Below, one piece after another: positions 30,101-44,681 of a stretch of DNA of 64,000 nt. Source of the DNA: Mansonella perstans (Eukaryota > Nematoda > Chromadorea > Rhabditida > Onchocercidae); the NCBI GenBank assembly GCA_037074765.1, contig JBAMDO010000007.1:248001-312000 (forward strand), given 5' to 3'. Each line of letters begins with the position of its first letter. Within the stretch, counting starts at the first letter, position 1. A program made the position numbers and the translations under genes. The notes below the pieces were generated by a model. It was given only the letters and a program-made list of their open reading frames with translations, made no database searches and had not been told where the DNA came from.

Positions 30101-32836
30101 AAAAGACAGTCGCTATATCAAATGATACCATAGCTATTCGAGATCGAATGGACCTGAAAACTGTGCATTTTTTTGAAACAATTACTGGGAAGAGTGCTGG
30201 CAATGGGAAACTTACACACACTGTAAGGACTTTTTAACAATGGCTATATAACTGGATCGCTTGACTGTCTCTTGTTAGTTATAAAGCAGTAAGAAATTTA
30301 GTTTCCGAAAGTGAAATTTTTTCTAAGCTTCATTTTCCAAATTAAATTTTTAGCGACTATGAAATTTGTATATCTCATTTTTCTTTTAAATCATCAACAC
30401 GTCAGGATGGTTGGATCAACGAATATTGAAATGTTTAAAAAATTTCTGCAAAAAGTCTTACAGAATGATTTAATTGAAATTGCGATCGATCAATGTGGAT
30501 CAGCGAATGATCGGAAATTAGCATTTATAGATAAATGTTTGGATTGTTTTCTTGCCGTTGTAAAAACTTATGGTGTTTTCCAAAAAATTGCCAAAATCGG
30601 TGAGTTATGTTGGCAGGAAGCAATGACTGAAATTGTGAAATGAGATAAAAAGTGGAAAAAAGACAACTTTCAACAATGAAGAAAAAAACTATTTTCGTCG
30701 TTAAAGTTGAAGCTCTGTAACTCGGATTAGCGCAAATATAGCTTTATTTCCTGAAGGGAATGATTTTCCATTCTTACGGATTATTTATAAAATCTAGCCA
30801 TCAGAAGGTGATTTGTTGGTTTTTCGTTGTTGTTTAATCGTAGAACAACATTGCAAACACAAATTTTGCAAACACACGTTTTTCGTTGTTTTTCTTCGGA
30901 AATTAAGTTTGAGTATTCTTCTATGTTCCAAACTTTCATTCACATTCTGAATTCGAAGTGGTTTTGGAGGTGCTGTAGTGACAAACATTCTTTTTAACGA
31001 TCAAACAAATATGCTTGCTGGCTTGCAAGATAATCATCTTATTGTGTGGTTATATCCATCTGCTGTCTTCTTCGATCGTGATTTACTCCAGAAAACCATA
31101 TTTGAAGTCGATGAGAGCGATTTTGGGAAGTTCGCATATCTACACAAGTTCGTTCGTGTTCAATTTTGGAAAAGTCTCATTGCAAAACTTGATTAACTAA
31201 CTTATCTTACTTGGAATCTTGATTATTCGATGCAGGAATTAAGTATTTGCCAATCCCCATAACAAGCTTCTAAATCATGACTTTAATTAGGACTTGGGGA
31301 TTGAATTTGTTTCCAGAGTGTTTTTATGTTTTTATTACAGCTTTGTTGGTAGTTATATCTCAGTGAGGCATTCTGATGGCGCACTTATATCTTGTACCAT
31401 AACTCCATTTGCAATGAGTCTGAATTCATGCGTAGTTGCCAATGAATGGGACCAAGCGATTCGCCTGTGTCGACACATCGGAGTATATTTTATATTCTTT
31501 ACGGAAGTATCATAAGGGAGTAACAACATGTTGGAAATTTGATTGCTGATCTGCCAGAACACTGAAGAAAAAGAGATCTCTAAGATTTTTTTTTCTTATG
31601 TTTCAGGAGAGTCATTTATGGGGTATGCTTGCAATGATGGCTACGGATGCAAAAAATTTTTACGCTGCTGAAATTGCGTATAGCGCTCTTGATGAGGTGA
31701 AAGTATTGGCAGGAAAATAAGATGAGCTACGAATGATTCCTTTCAAGTTTTTTCTTTGCTACTAAATTAATTTTAAATGTCCTGCCAATAGTTAATTTTT
31801 ATGCAGTTTTAATAAGATGAGTTGTGTATTTGTTGAAGTCTTTTCTAGCTGAATAATTATCCCTGGCTTGAAATAGTTGTTAACTGAAATGAAGAAATAG
31901 TTATAAAAAGTTATAATAGTTGAGTTAAAATCAAATAAATTCAGTGACAGATATTTAGTAATTTACGAAAGATAAAGGTAATATCAAGCATTTTGAAACT
32001 CAGTTTAATTCAGCATTATTCACTTTAAATTTCATTTAAAGGCATGAACTGTTAAACCGTTAAAAGTTTTCTTCGGTTTTGTGACGTACAGTAATGCAAT
32101 TTTAATTGCAGATTGAAAAAGTGAAGTTTTTATCACATTTACGAGCGGAACAAAGTAAGGAAGTTAAATTGGCAATGATGACCGCTTTTACGAGAAATTT
32201 CAAAGATGCTGACGCTATGCTTGTACAGAACGGACGTATCTTCCGTGCTATAATGCTTAATATTTCACTATTTCGGTGGCAACGGTTAGAATATTATATC
32301 ATTTGAAGGATTCCAACATAAAAGATTCCAGGAATTTTTGAGGCTTATGCTAACCTGATAGGTGCAATTTGATATAATCAAAGACACATTATTCCAACTG
32401 TGAAATCATAAATTCTTTTTTTTGAAGAGCGCTTGAACTGGCAGTGAAACACAAGATGCATTTAGAAACGGTGATTGGTTATCGTCAGAAATATTTGCAA
32501 GAGACGGGACGCAAAGAGATAGACCAGAATTTCTTAAGATATCAATCCGAGGTAAATATTATTTGTTTGGAATTACTTCTTAAGATTTAGTACTGATTAA
32601 ATAGCTTGCACAAACATTTCCTTTACTGCCAGAAAATTTTAGATCAATTTCGGGTACATTTTCCAGTATTTTATGATTTTTTAAGATCACTAGATCGTTC
32701 CTTAGCTGCAAAAATATATAGATGTATAATAGCGTGGTCTGATAACTAACGGAAAAAATTTTTAAATTTGCAGTTGGAAATCGACTGGGATCATATCCAA
32801 CAAATCATACGTGACAATGAAGCCAAGGATCTTTGA
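27138..32836 (+). CDS. che-2: Intraflagellar transport protein IFT80 (CHE-2)
   Basis: Exons: 27138-27301, 27472-27560, 27692-27802, 28052-28215, 28596-28700, 28885-29022, 29186-29310, 29477-29653, 29749-29823, 29991-30222, 30464-30599, 30970-31147, 31341-31482, 31607-31696, 32112-32284, 32428-32551, 32774-32836; 2286 nt, 761 aa (human IFT80 is 777). All phases agree. Landmarks: the WD-repeat N-terminus beginning [37 protein letters not shown] (from residue 122), WKAHDG (182), [66 protein letters not shown], then the helical C-terminal half with [11 protein letters not shown] and [12 protein letters not shown]80 is a core subunit of the IFT-B complex that carries cargo into cilia; in worms cilia occur only on sensory neurons. 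The intron after 29653 has a GC donor. The acceptor of exon 8 (TTTTAAG) was fixed by phase and alignment length. Confidence 0.95.
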
Positions 32837-32916
32837 ATTTTCTAGGAAAATTCGTAAAATTTTTCGTGGCATCATTTTTCACACTGTACTCACACGGAAT
32901 ATCTTCGTAATGCTAA

Positions 32917-32922
32917 AATAAA
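32917..32922 (+). terminator. Polyadenylation signal of IFT80
   Basis: AATAAA 81 nt after the stop codon at 32836, the first canonical signal on this strand. Confidence 0.5.
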
Positions 32923-33337
32923 TCAATAATTTGAATAGTGAACACAAACAGCTAAAACCAGTTTATATGAATTCCACAAATTTGAACAACAACAATTTTT
33001 CTGTGAAAACCGAACAAAATGCGTAGCTCATTCGAATTTCCCAGGGAAATATTCTTTTAGGTCTTATAATAACTTTTAATTTTGATAAGTGAACATAATA
33101 AGCACGCTTATCATCATAAAATGCATACAAGGAATTTATGGTACTGGATCTCTCCAAAACTAAAGTACTTGGCAGTTCCTAGATTGAGATCAACAATGTC
33201 CACGCTTTTTAAAATTCCCATCTTTTCTATTATTTTTCAAGTTTATTTTTAAATTCTAAAGCAATAGGCAGAAAGATGATTAATAAAAATAGCTCATTAA
33301 AAGAATTCAACTTGTTGAATATTGCTACAGAGAAATC

Positions 33338-33492
33338 GTGTGATCAGAAAAACTTTTCAACATGTGTTATCAGTCTCAAGTTAGATTTCATGGAAATTGC
33401 TTCATGGACTACAGCTGTGCAAAATGCAAAGCACCTGTCACCGTCTGCAACTGTATAAGAGAGCTGGACCCATCAAAGTCAACTGAGAATTA
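33338..33492 (+). CDS. Short Cys-rich open frame
   Basis: Downstream of a GATCAG acceptor-like site at about 33348 the frame reads to TAA at 33492 and holds SCAKCKAPVTVCNCI, with closely spaced cysteines like a small zinc knuckle, then RELDPSKSTEN. An overlapping forward frame (33276-33458) is also open. It could be a terminal exon of an unseen gene, but I found no upstream exon. Family not recognised. Confidence 0.25.
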
Positions 33493-35875
33493 AGTGGAGT
33501 AACTGCATTACTGCATTACAATTTACATTCTTTCCTTTTCTTTATTTTAATCGAAATTATTGATTTCTATTCAATTGCATGTGTTTGTTGTGAATGGAAT
33601 GTGAAAGAGCTTTAATGAATAATCGCTGTTGCCACATATGCTTTTCATTTACTTCTACTGTCTAACTTTCCTTGTAAGATCAGTCATTTGGCTCTATTTA
33701 GAACAGTCACGGTTCCAATTTTTTATGGATCATTTTTACCTTTTCTTCTCCATTTCACCACAGTCAAATTTTCCTTTTGTCGTAATAATATTTTTTAGCC
33801 GTGAAACTTTTCGTGTTATCCAGTGAATACCATTCTGTTGTGAATTGTTGAAAAATTATACCAAGAGGCAATATTAAAGTGAATACGTTTCCAAATTAAT
33901 TATTTGTACTTATTATGGAATACAAGTTATTTTTTCGACTACTTAGCAACTTATTTGGGAGGATATTGGATCGATTCATCCTTAAATAGGTTTGTTATCA
34001 GGAAAGTTGTCGCATAGATAAGTAAATCTTAAAGTTTGTGGTTTCTTTATAATCTTGAAGTAAATCTATGCATGCGCAATATCCATATTTACTTATACAG
34101 TTACCTTGTCTACTTTCTTTCCAATCCGTCAACTATTTTGACTTAGAGTTTCAGAATACTCTTATGAAGAGCAACAGATGGAAACTGAAAATTTTCGTAC
34201 AAGAAATGAAAGTGTGAGTTTATATACTTCCGCGTTGATATACATAAAATGTATAAACCCAGCCAATGCAGTTTTTCTCCCTGTTCCAGTCTTAACTGAG
34301 AGCTCAAGGCTCAATTTTTTCGTGATTTTCAACCAAAAAATTCATCTTTTCTTAAATTGCCATTTTTTTAAAGTTTCAGTTTAAACAAATAACTATGGTC
34401 AAATCATTTACCACTTTCATTTCTTCCATTTCAGCCTGCTATTCATCTAGGATCTATATTATTCATTATAAACGAATGCTACTTTTCCGGAGAAGAAAAA
34501 ACCTGATTATAAAGACTTATTAAGCTCTAAAGAAAGAAAGATATGTCAAAGATAAAAGATGGGTCAAAATTTCCGGTCATCAATGAACAACAACTTCAAC
34601 CTGAAACAATTCAGGCATGAATCGACCATTTCCTTTATTATTTTAACTATCATAACAATTCTGGACATCCAAAATTTCCGGTTGTTAAAATTAATGAAAT
34701 ATATTTTGCCTGTCAATAATTTTAGTTTTATGATTTTAGAAACATATGTTTTGTTATTGTCAAAATGAATTTAAACATTGCTGATAGAGCGCCTTCTAAT
34801 TTGAAAATAATGCCATAGCTAAGAAATAGAAAAGAAAGTAGGCCTGGCAATATAGTCAAAGCCGTAGCCATAGTCAGTTAAATATTTATGAAAGAGTAAG
34901 GAAAGATGGAAAACATTTATCTTTGCATGCCGATCAATCCAGATGCCAATCCCGAGCTTTTTCCGGCACCTCTCTATTTAAAACCTTTATTGACATCACA
35001 GCGACCTACATTATTGTTTGTGAATGCCATTTTTAGCGGCAACCTTATTTTTCCCTATAGGAAAAATTAGTATCTATGATTGAGGAAAAACAAGTAACGG
35101 CAAGCAGCTTCATTTCTCATTCCTTCCCTACATATTCCATTCATTTATTTTACTGAATTGTTCAATCCGAAGTTATTTCAACATCAAAATATTTGTTTAT
35201 TAATAGCCAATGTTTACTTCAGATTTGCATATTGTAAACCATCTTTCGGATTGTCTTTTATTACTCTGCCTAAAAGTCATCATCGCTTAGTGCTTATAAC
35301 CATTACAATATTCTGTATTTTCTTGTCTTCCTGGGACACTTTCCTGATCTTTGACGTATGTGTCATTTGCATATCTGCTTTGCTATTGTTTTGTAGAAAT
35401 TGACTTAACTTGACCTAGTGGTACTTCATGACTTTTGTTGCTAAAAGATGCAGTTTTAATCTTAGATATTTGGGGCTGTTCAGACCTTCTCAAAATTATG
35501 CTAAAGCGAACTACCGTTTAATTACGTTATTGGCTTACATCAAAACACTGGCTTTTTTAAGCACAGATAATTTCAATTGGTTTAAGTGGAATAAAAAATT
35601 TCATCATTCAGTGTTCTAGTAATAAAGTTATTGAGTAGGTTATTGATTAATTCTAAGTAAATAAAATTATGCTCCAATTAAGAAGTTTCGTTTCTCATTT
35701 TCTGCAAATGACATGGGTTGACAACGACATGCGCGGTATTATACAAAGACTTTCCTTTGTGCACTTTTTTGCTTAGTTCACACCACTGTTGCAGCTATGA
35801 AGTTATTAGAAAACTAAATCGATAAATTAGTTATTAAACAAAAATGTTATAGCTTAAGTAATATTTGCAAGGCTT

Positions 35876-36193
35876 CTACGGCATAACTATTGCAAGCTTT
35901 TTACTTTGTCTCAAGGGTCTGACGCTCATAATTAATAATTCTTGTGTCCACACAATTTGTCCACTTTTTTCGTGTTGCCGTCCTCCCGACCATATCTTAT
36001 TAAATTTTTCATGAAGCTTTGCTTGATTAAAAGCTGGAGAAAATGCTGTCGCAGAACATAAGCTCTCATCTGGAAACATATCGCTTTTCCTATTGATTCC
36101 TTTTTTATATATTTTTAAAAATATGCCGTCTTCTGTTATCTCCATCTTCTCGTTCTTTTTGCACTTTTTTTGAAAAGTTATGCTATTCTTCAT
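35876..36193 (-). CDS. Orphan open frame, 105 codons
   Basis: Intron-less minus-strand frame beginning MKNSITFQKKCKKNEK and ending TAG. Lys-rich start, then mixed residues including FNKIWSGGRQHEKSGQIVWT. It stands alone in a long gene-poor stretch. In AT-rich DNA such a length can occur by chance. Confidence 0.18.
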   Translation of the reverse strand: MKNSITFQKKCKKNEKMEITEDGIFLKIYKKGINRKSDMFPDESLCSATAFSPAFNQAKLHEKFNKIWSGGRQHEKSGQIVWTQELLIMSVRPLRQSKKLAIVMP

Positions 36194-39100
36194 AAATCTA
36201 GTTACAATTGCATTAAAAGTATTTTCAGAAGGTTTTTTTTTTTTTTTTTTTTTGTTACCATCTTAATATTTGAAACTAACCATTTCAAACATTAGTCTTT
36301 ATACTGTAGAAGAAAGGAAAAGTGAGACTTGGTCATATTTTAATAATAAAGGTGAATTATTATTAATTCAACTTATTTCTGCAATCTTAAAAAATACAAA
36401 TAGAATAACAGAGATCACGACAAATGCAAATTAATGTACAGTTTCAAAGTACAGAAAGTGCATTCGTGTTGTAGCACGAATAACACGTTTTACTGGAATT
36501 TTGGCAGGTAGTATTGTGCAACTGTAATCATTTATTGTCATCTTAATCACTATTTGATCTTAATCGCCATTTCCCATTATTTATTTCCTTTGATTCAACC
36601 GATGTGCGCTTTTGTGAACATCTGCAATATATCCTTTCCATCTGATTATGGCTTCTTAGTACCAGTTATAAAAAAATTTGTCGGTTTGCTATCCTCTAGT
36701 TTATATCTTTTCTTGTTCATTCATGATTTGATGCTTGTTTAAGTCTGTACTAAATGTTAAACTGTTTACTTACAGTTGCCATCAGGCAAAAGAAATTAAG
36801 GCGTGATTAATTATTCGGTCACATCAATTTTAGATTATCCTAACCTGTGAAACATTAATACAACGCATGGAAATCTTTACGTAACTATGAAAGGGTCTGT
36901 CATGATTTCTCACATGACCTTCTTCCAACATTTTTTCAAATTTGTTCGAAATAAGGCTATTCATCATCTATAAAATTTGTAAATCCAATCTCATGAAGAA
37001 AATTGTGTTATATTTTAATAATACGATAATTGGAGGAACCAGGGAAAGATATTAAACTTCTGTGGAATGCTATGCAAGTTCGATGTTTTTGAATGCATCT
37101 AGTGTCCGGAACATCTACCTGAGGATTTTCAGATTTCTTTTTTGCGTTAGATTGAAATTCACTTTGCCCAAGTAAGGTATGGTTATGTGATGCGCAACTA
37201 AAGATGCAAGTGCATATATGAGGGAGTCCTCGGAAAAACGCCAGGAAAACATCTCACAAAGAAATCGAGAACTTATTATTTTGTCGGCTCTAGAATTTCT
37301 AATTGAGCGCTTTTCAAGGATAAAAACTTTGTGCCTACAGTAACTTTGATGCATTACATGAAATCCTACAGTAAATTAGCCGAAACAGCATAAAAATGTG
37401 TCGAATTGACGGTAGGAAGTTTAGCACGTTGATAGGAAGAAAGTTAAATTTGTTTAGTGAAAGATGGTTAGATATAATCATCTGTTATTTTAAGGCTGAC
37501 TAAACCGTGTTTGATTCGATATCGATTACTGTAATATATTTATGGAGATTAAATTTCGCCATTTATTTAAATGTGTCATTTTGTTGTGCAAACACTTCAA
37601 ATTTTATCACTGATCTAGTGTGACAAAATCAGATTTCTTCTGGGCTTATCTGTCTTTAATACGAAACTGATAAGCAGGAAGCACAATTTGAATAATGCTT
37701 AATCGTTATATTTTACATTTTTGTTTCATATCTTCAAAAAAAAGTAGGAAAAGGTTTTGCTGTGCAAATGAATGGCATGTCAAGAAATTGCTAAAAATAA
37801 TAAGTTTGCAATAAAGCCTCCTGCTATTTATCAGAAACTTTATCGCTCATTCCCTCTTGACACTTTATTTTTTGTCTACTTTTTTGCTTATTTTGTATTT
37901 AGTTAAGTCTTCAAAAGCAGCTCTTTATTTATGCTATCTGTCAACTCATTTGTCCATCCGTTTTATCGTAAACTGCTGATAATGCAATCAGTTATTTCAT
38001 CTCAAGATATCAGAGAGAATCTGAAGAAACATAAGCTCTGAGCACTTTTTGCACTGTGTGTTTCAAATATTATGAAATATAATTTTTTATACTTGTTTAA
38101 CTTACAATGGATTATAATTACAAAATTCATTGGTTTGCTTTTTTTTTTCCTTTCACGTAAAATTTTAACTTTGATTTTCTAAGAATTATGCATTCTCGCC
38201 ATTTTCTGTATTCCTAATCTTTTCATTTTCTAAGAAAAATATGTTCAATCCATTTAATAATGGCAATGATTATGATATGGTCCAGAAATTTTGCGCTTAA
38301 ATAAGTATTCAGTAAGCAAAATTATTAAGCTTATTAAGTTATAGTCGTAATAAAGTCAGAGGCCTAGTAGATGGTACTGATGAAAGAATTGAGTAGTGCA
38401 AGATAATCCGTTTTGAGAAATAATTTCAACAAAACATTGCAACAACAAAAAGAGCTGCTGTTCTTCAAATTATTTTCCATTATTTTCATTTTTTTTAATA
38501 TGATAATTATATTAAATTCATCTTTCGGAACCATTGATGCCAAGAATTAATAGTTAGAAATTAAGAATAATTCTTTTAGGTTGAGAAGCAAATTAGAGAC
38601 CAATATAGAGTCGCCTTTTCGTTATGTAAACAGAATTTCGGCACGACATAAACGACATTTAGCTCCGCATCAAGGTGTTGCTTGTTTAAACATTATTCAA
38701 CAAAGCACACCGGTTGTGCCGATGGAGCGATGAGCGACTGTCGCATTTTCATTTTCATTTTTTTTTTTTTTTTTTTGTATAATAAGTTAAGTTAGTTGAT
38801 GCTTTTAATTCTAATAGGAAAAGTTTTATTCTCCATTAGAGAATATGAATTTCCTGAATAATAGAAATTTTTTGTTGGTTTGGTATATTCAATTTTTCAG
38901 AAAAAACAATTCAGTAGGATTATTGAATTAGCATAAAACTAGCTAGACCGCCATCGTATAAATCAAAAATTCTAAGCTAGAGAAGCCCTAAGAAAAAACA
39001 AGATCAATACTATGGCGGTAATTTATTTCATATTTAATTATTTCATATTTTATATTACCGAAATAGGGCTAATCGCTCTTACACTCGTGACACTCTTCAG

Positions 39101-41728
39101 TATCATTTTTGCTTCTTTTAAAGTATCTTTTCTTTTTTTTGTTTGATTTAAGAAAAGCATATATTTGATTTGTTATTAATGCTAGCAACTTTAAATAAGG
39201 AAATGAAGACTTGAATACTTACCACTTGGTCCATTGGTTATTATTTACAGGAAGTCTTTTCAGTCTTAATTATTTTCGTTAAAGTCTATTTAAACGTGCA
39301 ATTGCTTTCAGCAATAATATGTTCTGAAATGCTTCACAGTTCTTTGTGAATCCGTCCCAATATACTAATTTATGTGTGTGTATGTTTATTAACGATTTCC
39401 AATTGTGGTGCTAGAAATGTGCATGCGCTAATGGCTGTAGCCAATGCCTCTTCCACTTCCGATTATTTATGACGAAATTATTGGCAACCAACGACCGTTG
39501 AATCAACATTTTTCAGAGCAATTGAGCCAGCTTCTTTGCCTAAAAAACATTAGTCATTTGGAACTTTTATGACAATGTATCATATCATTTCTAGCATACT
39601 CCAATAAACTCCTCAATTTTTTTTATCTTCCTGTCAATTTCTCTTCTATTATTGTCCTTTTTGTGATAGGAAATTAATTCTTGAGTAATGATAGATAGAC
39701 ACATAGGTCACATCAAAAGTACGAATGTTGTTGTTTAGAGAATAAATTTAATAATACTTTTGCGAATGATTTTCACTTAACATTCCATTTCTGCTCTGAG
39801 CACAATAACTATCATCGCGAAACTTTTATTTTTTCGATATTCCTATAGAACTTTTTCCACTACTACCATCACAATTTTGCTACAACAAGTGATAAGTAAA
39901 CTTTATTTAGAGCAATAAAATACTACAACCCTATGAGAGAATATCCGAGAATTTTCACATATTTTCACTTAACAGGATGGCATAAAGTTGAGCAATGTCT
40001 TAAAACGTTAACCAGAAGCCTGAAACCCTCCTGTTATCTGTTTTCTATTATCATATGTTGAGATTAGACTTAGTCGTTAGTGATTTCATTTTCTTTCCCA
40101 ACAGATCTTTTATCCTCAATGCTTTTAGCCCTGCTATTTCTCATTCTCGAACATTGCATAATTTTCCAAGTTCAAATTAATTAAGTAAAATCGTTTATTA
40201 TTCGAGCAAGTTTCTTCGAGATATTTCATGCTGAGCTAATTTTAATTTTCTATTAGGGATGCTAATTTTAATTTCCTTAATCTCTCGGGGAATTTTACAA
40301 TGAAAACTGTTTTAATAATATGAGTTTACTTTCTTCCTTTTGTGAAAATAGCGACTATTTGTGAGATTGCTTCATTTCATTGATCAATACTCTTACCATC
40401 ACTGCAGAATATTTCGATGCATTGATGCATTACTCATTTTACTTCATTCCTCATTAAATCTCTATGCCAGACGATGAAGTTCTTACTTTGTTTGCTGTCT
40501 TCTGTTTTGTAACTTTTCCAGAAACAGCTCATTGAAATTTCCCATTCTTCTTTGTGATGAATAAAACGAGAAACTGGCTATTATCTGAGATTCACGAGAT
40601 TTGTATTTTAATATACTAAAATTTGAAGTGAGCGCCTAGTCAGTACCTAATACACGTTGTTATCAATCCTTTATGATTTGGTCGCAGCATTAATTAGGAG
40701 GTTTTAGTCGTAAATGTTTCGACACTACTAAGTTCATTAGCATTTGACTATCATTTCATTCTTTTGAACAAATGTTTGACATCATAAGTGTCAAATATTA
40801 CCTTGTACAGTTTGTATTAAGTGAATGGAATTTAAAAAATTATGTCCAAAAATAAATAAAAAAATAACTTGCATGATTTGAAAATGATTTACTTTAATTT
40901 TTATTCAGCTTAAAAATTAAATTTAATTCATTTAAAAATGCTATTGAGGAGGTTTAAGTGAAGTTGAGGGTTGACGATCTCAAAAATGAAATTTTCCGAC
41001 TACTTTTTTTTGTTCATGTAAATATTAGAACTCTGCTTATCAAGCACAGCAAATATTTTTAGAAGTCTCGAATTTTGTGCCAGCCGATGACTGGAGAGCA
41101 AGGGCGTGGAGAAAAAGATAAAAGAAGGAGGGGAGATTTTTACATATTTTTCTGTAAAAATAACAACTGACAGTTCAGTTGCCAAAGCGATCCGTGATTT
41201 GCTGCTCCTGTTTCCTTGTCTTTTGAAGATTTTTAGCTTTATGCATATTCGATAATTTTAACGCAACAATTTTAATTTTTAAAGTGCTATAAAATGTTTG
41301 CACGAGAATATTTCAATATTGAATCAATTCTTTTCTAAATCACTCTTCACTAAACATTTCTTCATCGTCGTTTATATTTTTATCCAACAGAATTATCTTT
41401 CGCTTAGAAAGATGAAAATTTAACAATAACTGATGCATTTCTAATTTAAATCCTAACAATACTAATTTTGTGCATTCTGTTCATTTATTGATTTTTCTTT
41501 ATCTCTATCTGTTGAAGAGTTATTGAGAAAAACATAACACTTCAATTTGTTAATAAATTAAGAAATTTTTGAAAATAATACGAAAAGTTAAAATTTACTA
41601 AAATTATTTTAATCTTCCCATTCGATCTGAAAATTAATACATTCTTCGAAGGTTAATTTGAAATGTTAGGACAAAAATTCTTTATCTTTCATAACACTTG
41701 AATGTCCTATCTCAATGCCTTTCAATAC

Positions 41729-41751
41729 ACACACACACACACACACACACA
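41729..41751. repeat. CA microsatellite
   Basis: About 11-12 uninterrupted CA units. Confidence 0.95.
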
Positions 41752-42051
41752 GTTCACTCATAGAATTCGAATTTACTTTTAGTTTCAAAAACTACCAATT
41801 TAATCATGCTTCAGTGATCAACCACTCCTTTTCTTCCCTTTACTTTCTTCTATCAAATCCTTTAATACAATACAAATTTAATATTTCAATCTTTATTGTG
41901 AGTGATCAAAGTATTAGTGATCTAAAAACATAAGAAGTGTTTATGGATCAATGATCAAGAAATGTGAAATATGAAGATAATGTGAAAATTGCAAGCTGGA
42001 ATTTGAAAATTTAGTAAATTAATTCTAACTTTTGGAAAATTGGAATTTTTC

Positions 42052-42089
<38 letters not shown>

Positions 42090-42574
42090 GAAATATTTTT
42101 GTGATTATATTATTGCCAGAGGAAGGATTCAATTAATAGGGAGAAAAGAGGAAGAAATAAGAGACTGAAAGGAAACATGATAGTTGTTGGTTTGTTTGAA
42201 ATGATGGACACTTTCTAATTCCTCTCGTAGATGCTCTTATGCCAATGAACAACCCTTCTTTTTGAAATTTAATTAGAATGAGAAATTCAAAAAAAAGATT
42301 GCTATGAGGAAGTCGGAGGAAAAAAAAAAAAAATAATGAAAAAGAAGGAGTAATGGTTAGTAACGAAACTTAATGTTAATGTCTTTTTTGATTAAATTCT
42401 TAAAATAAAGTCAAAAAAAAAAAAAAAAAAAAAAAAAAAGAAAGTTTGGCATTGTTTGAAAAATTATTTCTAAAATGGTGAATGCTTATTTGTCAATTTA
42501 ATTTTAAAAAGAAAAATTTTTCAATTCACGTAAATGATCATTTTAACAAAACTTCAGCATCTTTATAGGTATCA

Positions 42575-42612
<38 letters not shown>

Positions 42613-42711
42613 TCACTTCAATTTCGATTATTTTTAAATTAGAAATCATTTAGAGCTTTTGCTTGCTGATTTGTTTAAGGGTAAAATATTTAGCATTTTG
42701 AATATTTTATC

Positions 42712-42742
<31 letters not shown>

Positions 42743-43030
42743 ATCTTACTCTCTCTTTCTTTTACTTGCTCCTTTTTTCAATTGCCGACAACTGCTAGGA
42801 AAGATGGAATATTATTTTCAAAGAGGCTATTTAGCTATTAGTTCTTTTTCTATTTTTCAATCTCATTGCTCCTTCTGTTTTGATTTTTTAGCATAGATTT
42901 ATTTTGAAATGATAATTAGAAAATTAGAAGCATTTTTTGCATCCTTATTACTTCATTTAAATTAAAAAAAAAGATTATAGAAAGATAAGCTTTATTCTAT
43001 TTTCAAAATTTTAATTCATCTCTTTCTCTT

Positions 43031-43061
<31 letters not shown>

Positions 43062-43062
43062 G
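42575..43062. repeat. Cluster of CT microsatellites upstream of lin-2
   Basis: Three CT-rich blocks (about 42575-42613, 42715-42760, 43019-43062) within 500 bp, about 1.6-2.1 kb before the lin-2 start, beside long homopolymers. Confidence 0.9.
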
Positions 43063-43863
43063 CTACTATTTATAACATTAAAAAAAATATATAACTTAAT
43101 CAAATAATTACATATTTCAATATTAAAAATTCGTCAATAAAACTTTTTTATCAAATTTTAATCATAGCATGTGACTTTTTTTTTTTTTTTTTTTTTTTTT
43201 TTGTTCTAACGATAATAGTCAATGAATTTAGTTGAAATGTTGTGATAAGAATAATTGCAATCATACTTGCGCATCCATTGACTTTGGATTTGATGGAATT
43301 TTATCGGAGACTTTCTAATTCTTAACTTTTTAGTTGTTTGACATTTTTTGCCTTTGGGAACATCTGCAGGAGAAATATATTATGCAACTTATGCAACTAA
43401 AGGATATTTATAATTAATAAAAATTGAAAAATTGATTAGATGGCATCTTGGAAGTTTAAGAGAGGTTGAATTTTTTTTTTGCAAAGAAAGAAGGCAAAGT
43501 ATCCGATCCATTTTCTGCTGAATTCTCTATAGTCCATCATTTTTAAGCATCGTTGTTTTTTACTTGCTTAATTTATTAACAGCATTTCAGGATTTTGTTT
43601 TATTGTAAATTGTGTTAAGCCGCAAAAAAATCGATTGTTTTTCTCATTTTATACAAAAATATAGAAGTTTTGGGCATATCTTATTTTCATTACTTAAAAT
43701 TTTTAATTATTTAAAGCAAGAAATCTGAGCAGAGCTATCTGTGTGTAATAATAGCACAAGAAATAAAAACATAGAATAAAAACAACCGGAAGGAATTAAA
43801 ACAGGATTGTATGAGGATCCAATCACATACATTTATTTTGTGCTGTGATTGCCAAAAATTCAG

Positions 43864-43936
43864 TTACTAATTCCATTAATTGTTTTTGGAGCAATTTAAT
43901 TCCATTAATTACTAATTCCATTAATTATTTTTGGAG
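43864..43936. repeat. 45-bp-period partial tandem repeat
   Basis: A 28-bp unit beginning TTACTAATTCCATTAATT recurs at 43909 with one change (G/A), and a shorter piece of it lies between the copies. Confidence 0.85.
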
Positions 43937-44681
43937 TAAATGCACTGGCAGATATTTCTGAATTATTGACATGATGACCGGAAAGACAAACATCTTATTA
44001 TATCGGACTGATATGTGACTGTTACGCGATGAAGAAAAGTATTAATAAAAAGGATTGCTGTCCACTTAGGGCAGATTATAGAATAGCTTGCTTATAGGAG
44101 TAGATTCATACAGTTTGTTTCAAGGTTGCAGAATTTGCTGAAACTTTGGATTAAAAAGAATAGAAATTTGATGTGAGTAAGATTTCTTTAGGAAACGGCA
44201 TTAATAATGAAGTTCGATTAGCTCCATGGTTTGAATTTTTAGATTTTATTTTGATGCTTTTTTTTTAGATTGTAATCTTAGATATTTTTGATGTTCTTTA
44301 AATAATGTAGTAATTTGTCTTACATAATCATATTTCCTTGAATAATAAATTTCAGATCATATTATATTAGTATCGTGACATAGCTAATATAATTACAAAT
44401 AATGTAAGGAAGCCAATGGTTTACCTTTTTGCATTATTCATTGCTGTTTCAAAAACCTTTGTTTAATTTTTGATTTAATCATTGGCTATTATCTAATTTA
44501 CATTTCTTTTTGAATCAAATTTTCAGAAGTTCGTGTTATTACGGACGGCTTTGAAATCAGGAAGAATTACTACATCTGTGATAATTTATATGCAAACACC
44601 TGTATTGGATGCCTATTGCTGATACATCCGAAGTTTAATTGTTTCTCAGAGATAGGGACCACTGGATGGCCATTTTAAGTA

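Larger units (their letters stand above)
32923..44681. other. Long gene-poor, microsatellite-rich region before lin-2
   Basis: About 11.7 kb with no convincing multi-exon gene on either strand. Two weak frames are listed separately (33338, 35876). It holds poly-T/poly-A tracts (36232, 38761, 42056, 42413, 43177), CA repeats (41729) and several CT blocks, and probably includes lin-2 upstream regulatory DNA. Confidence 0.5.
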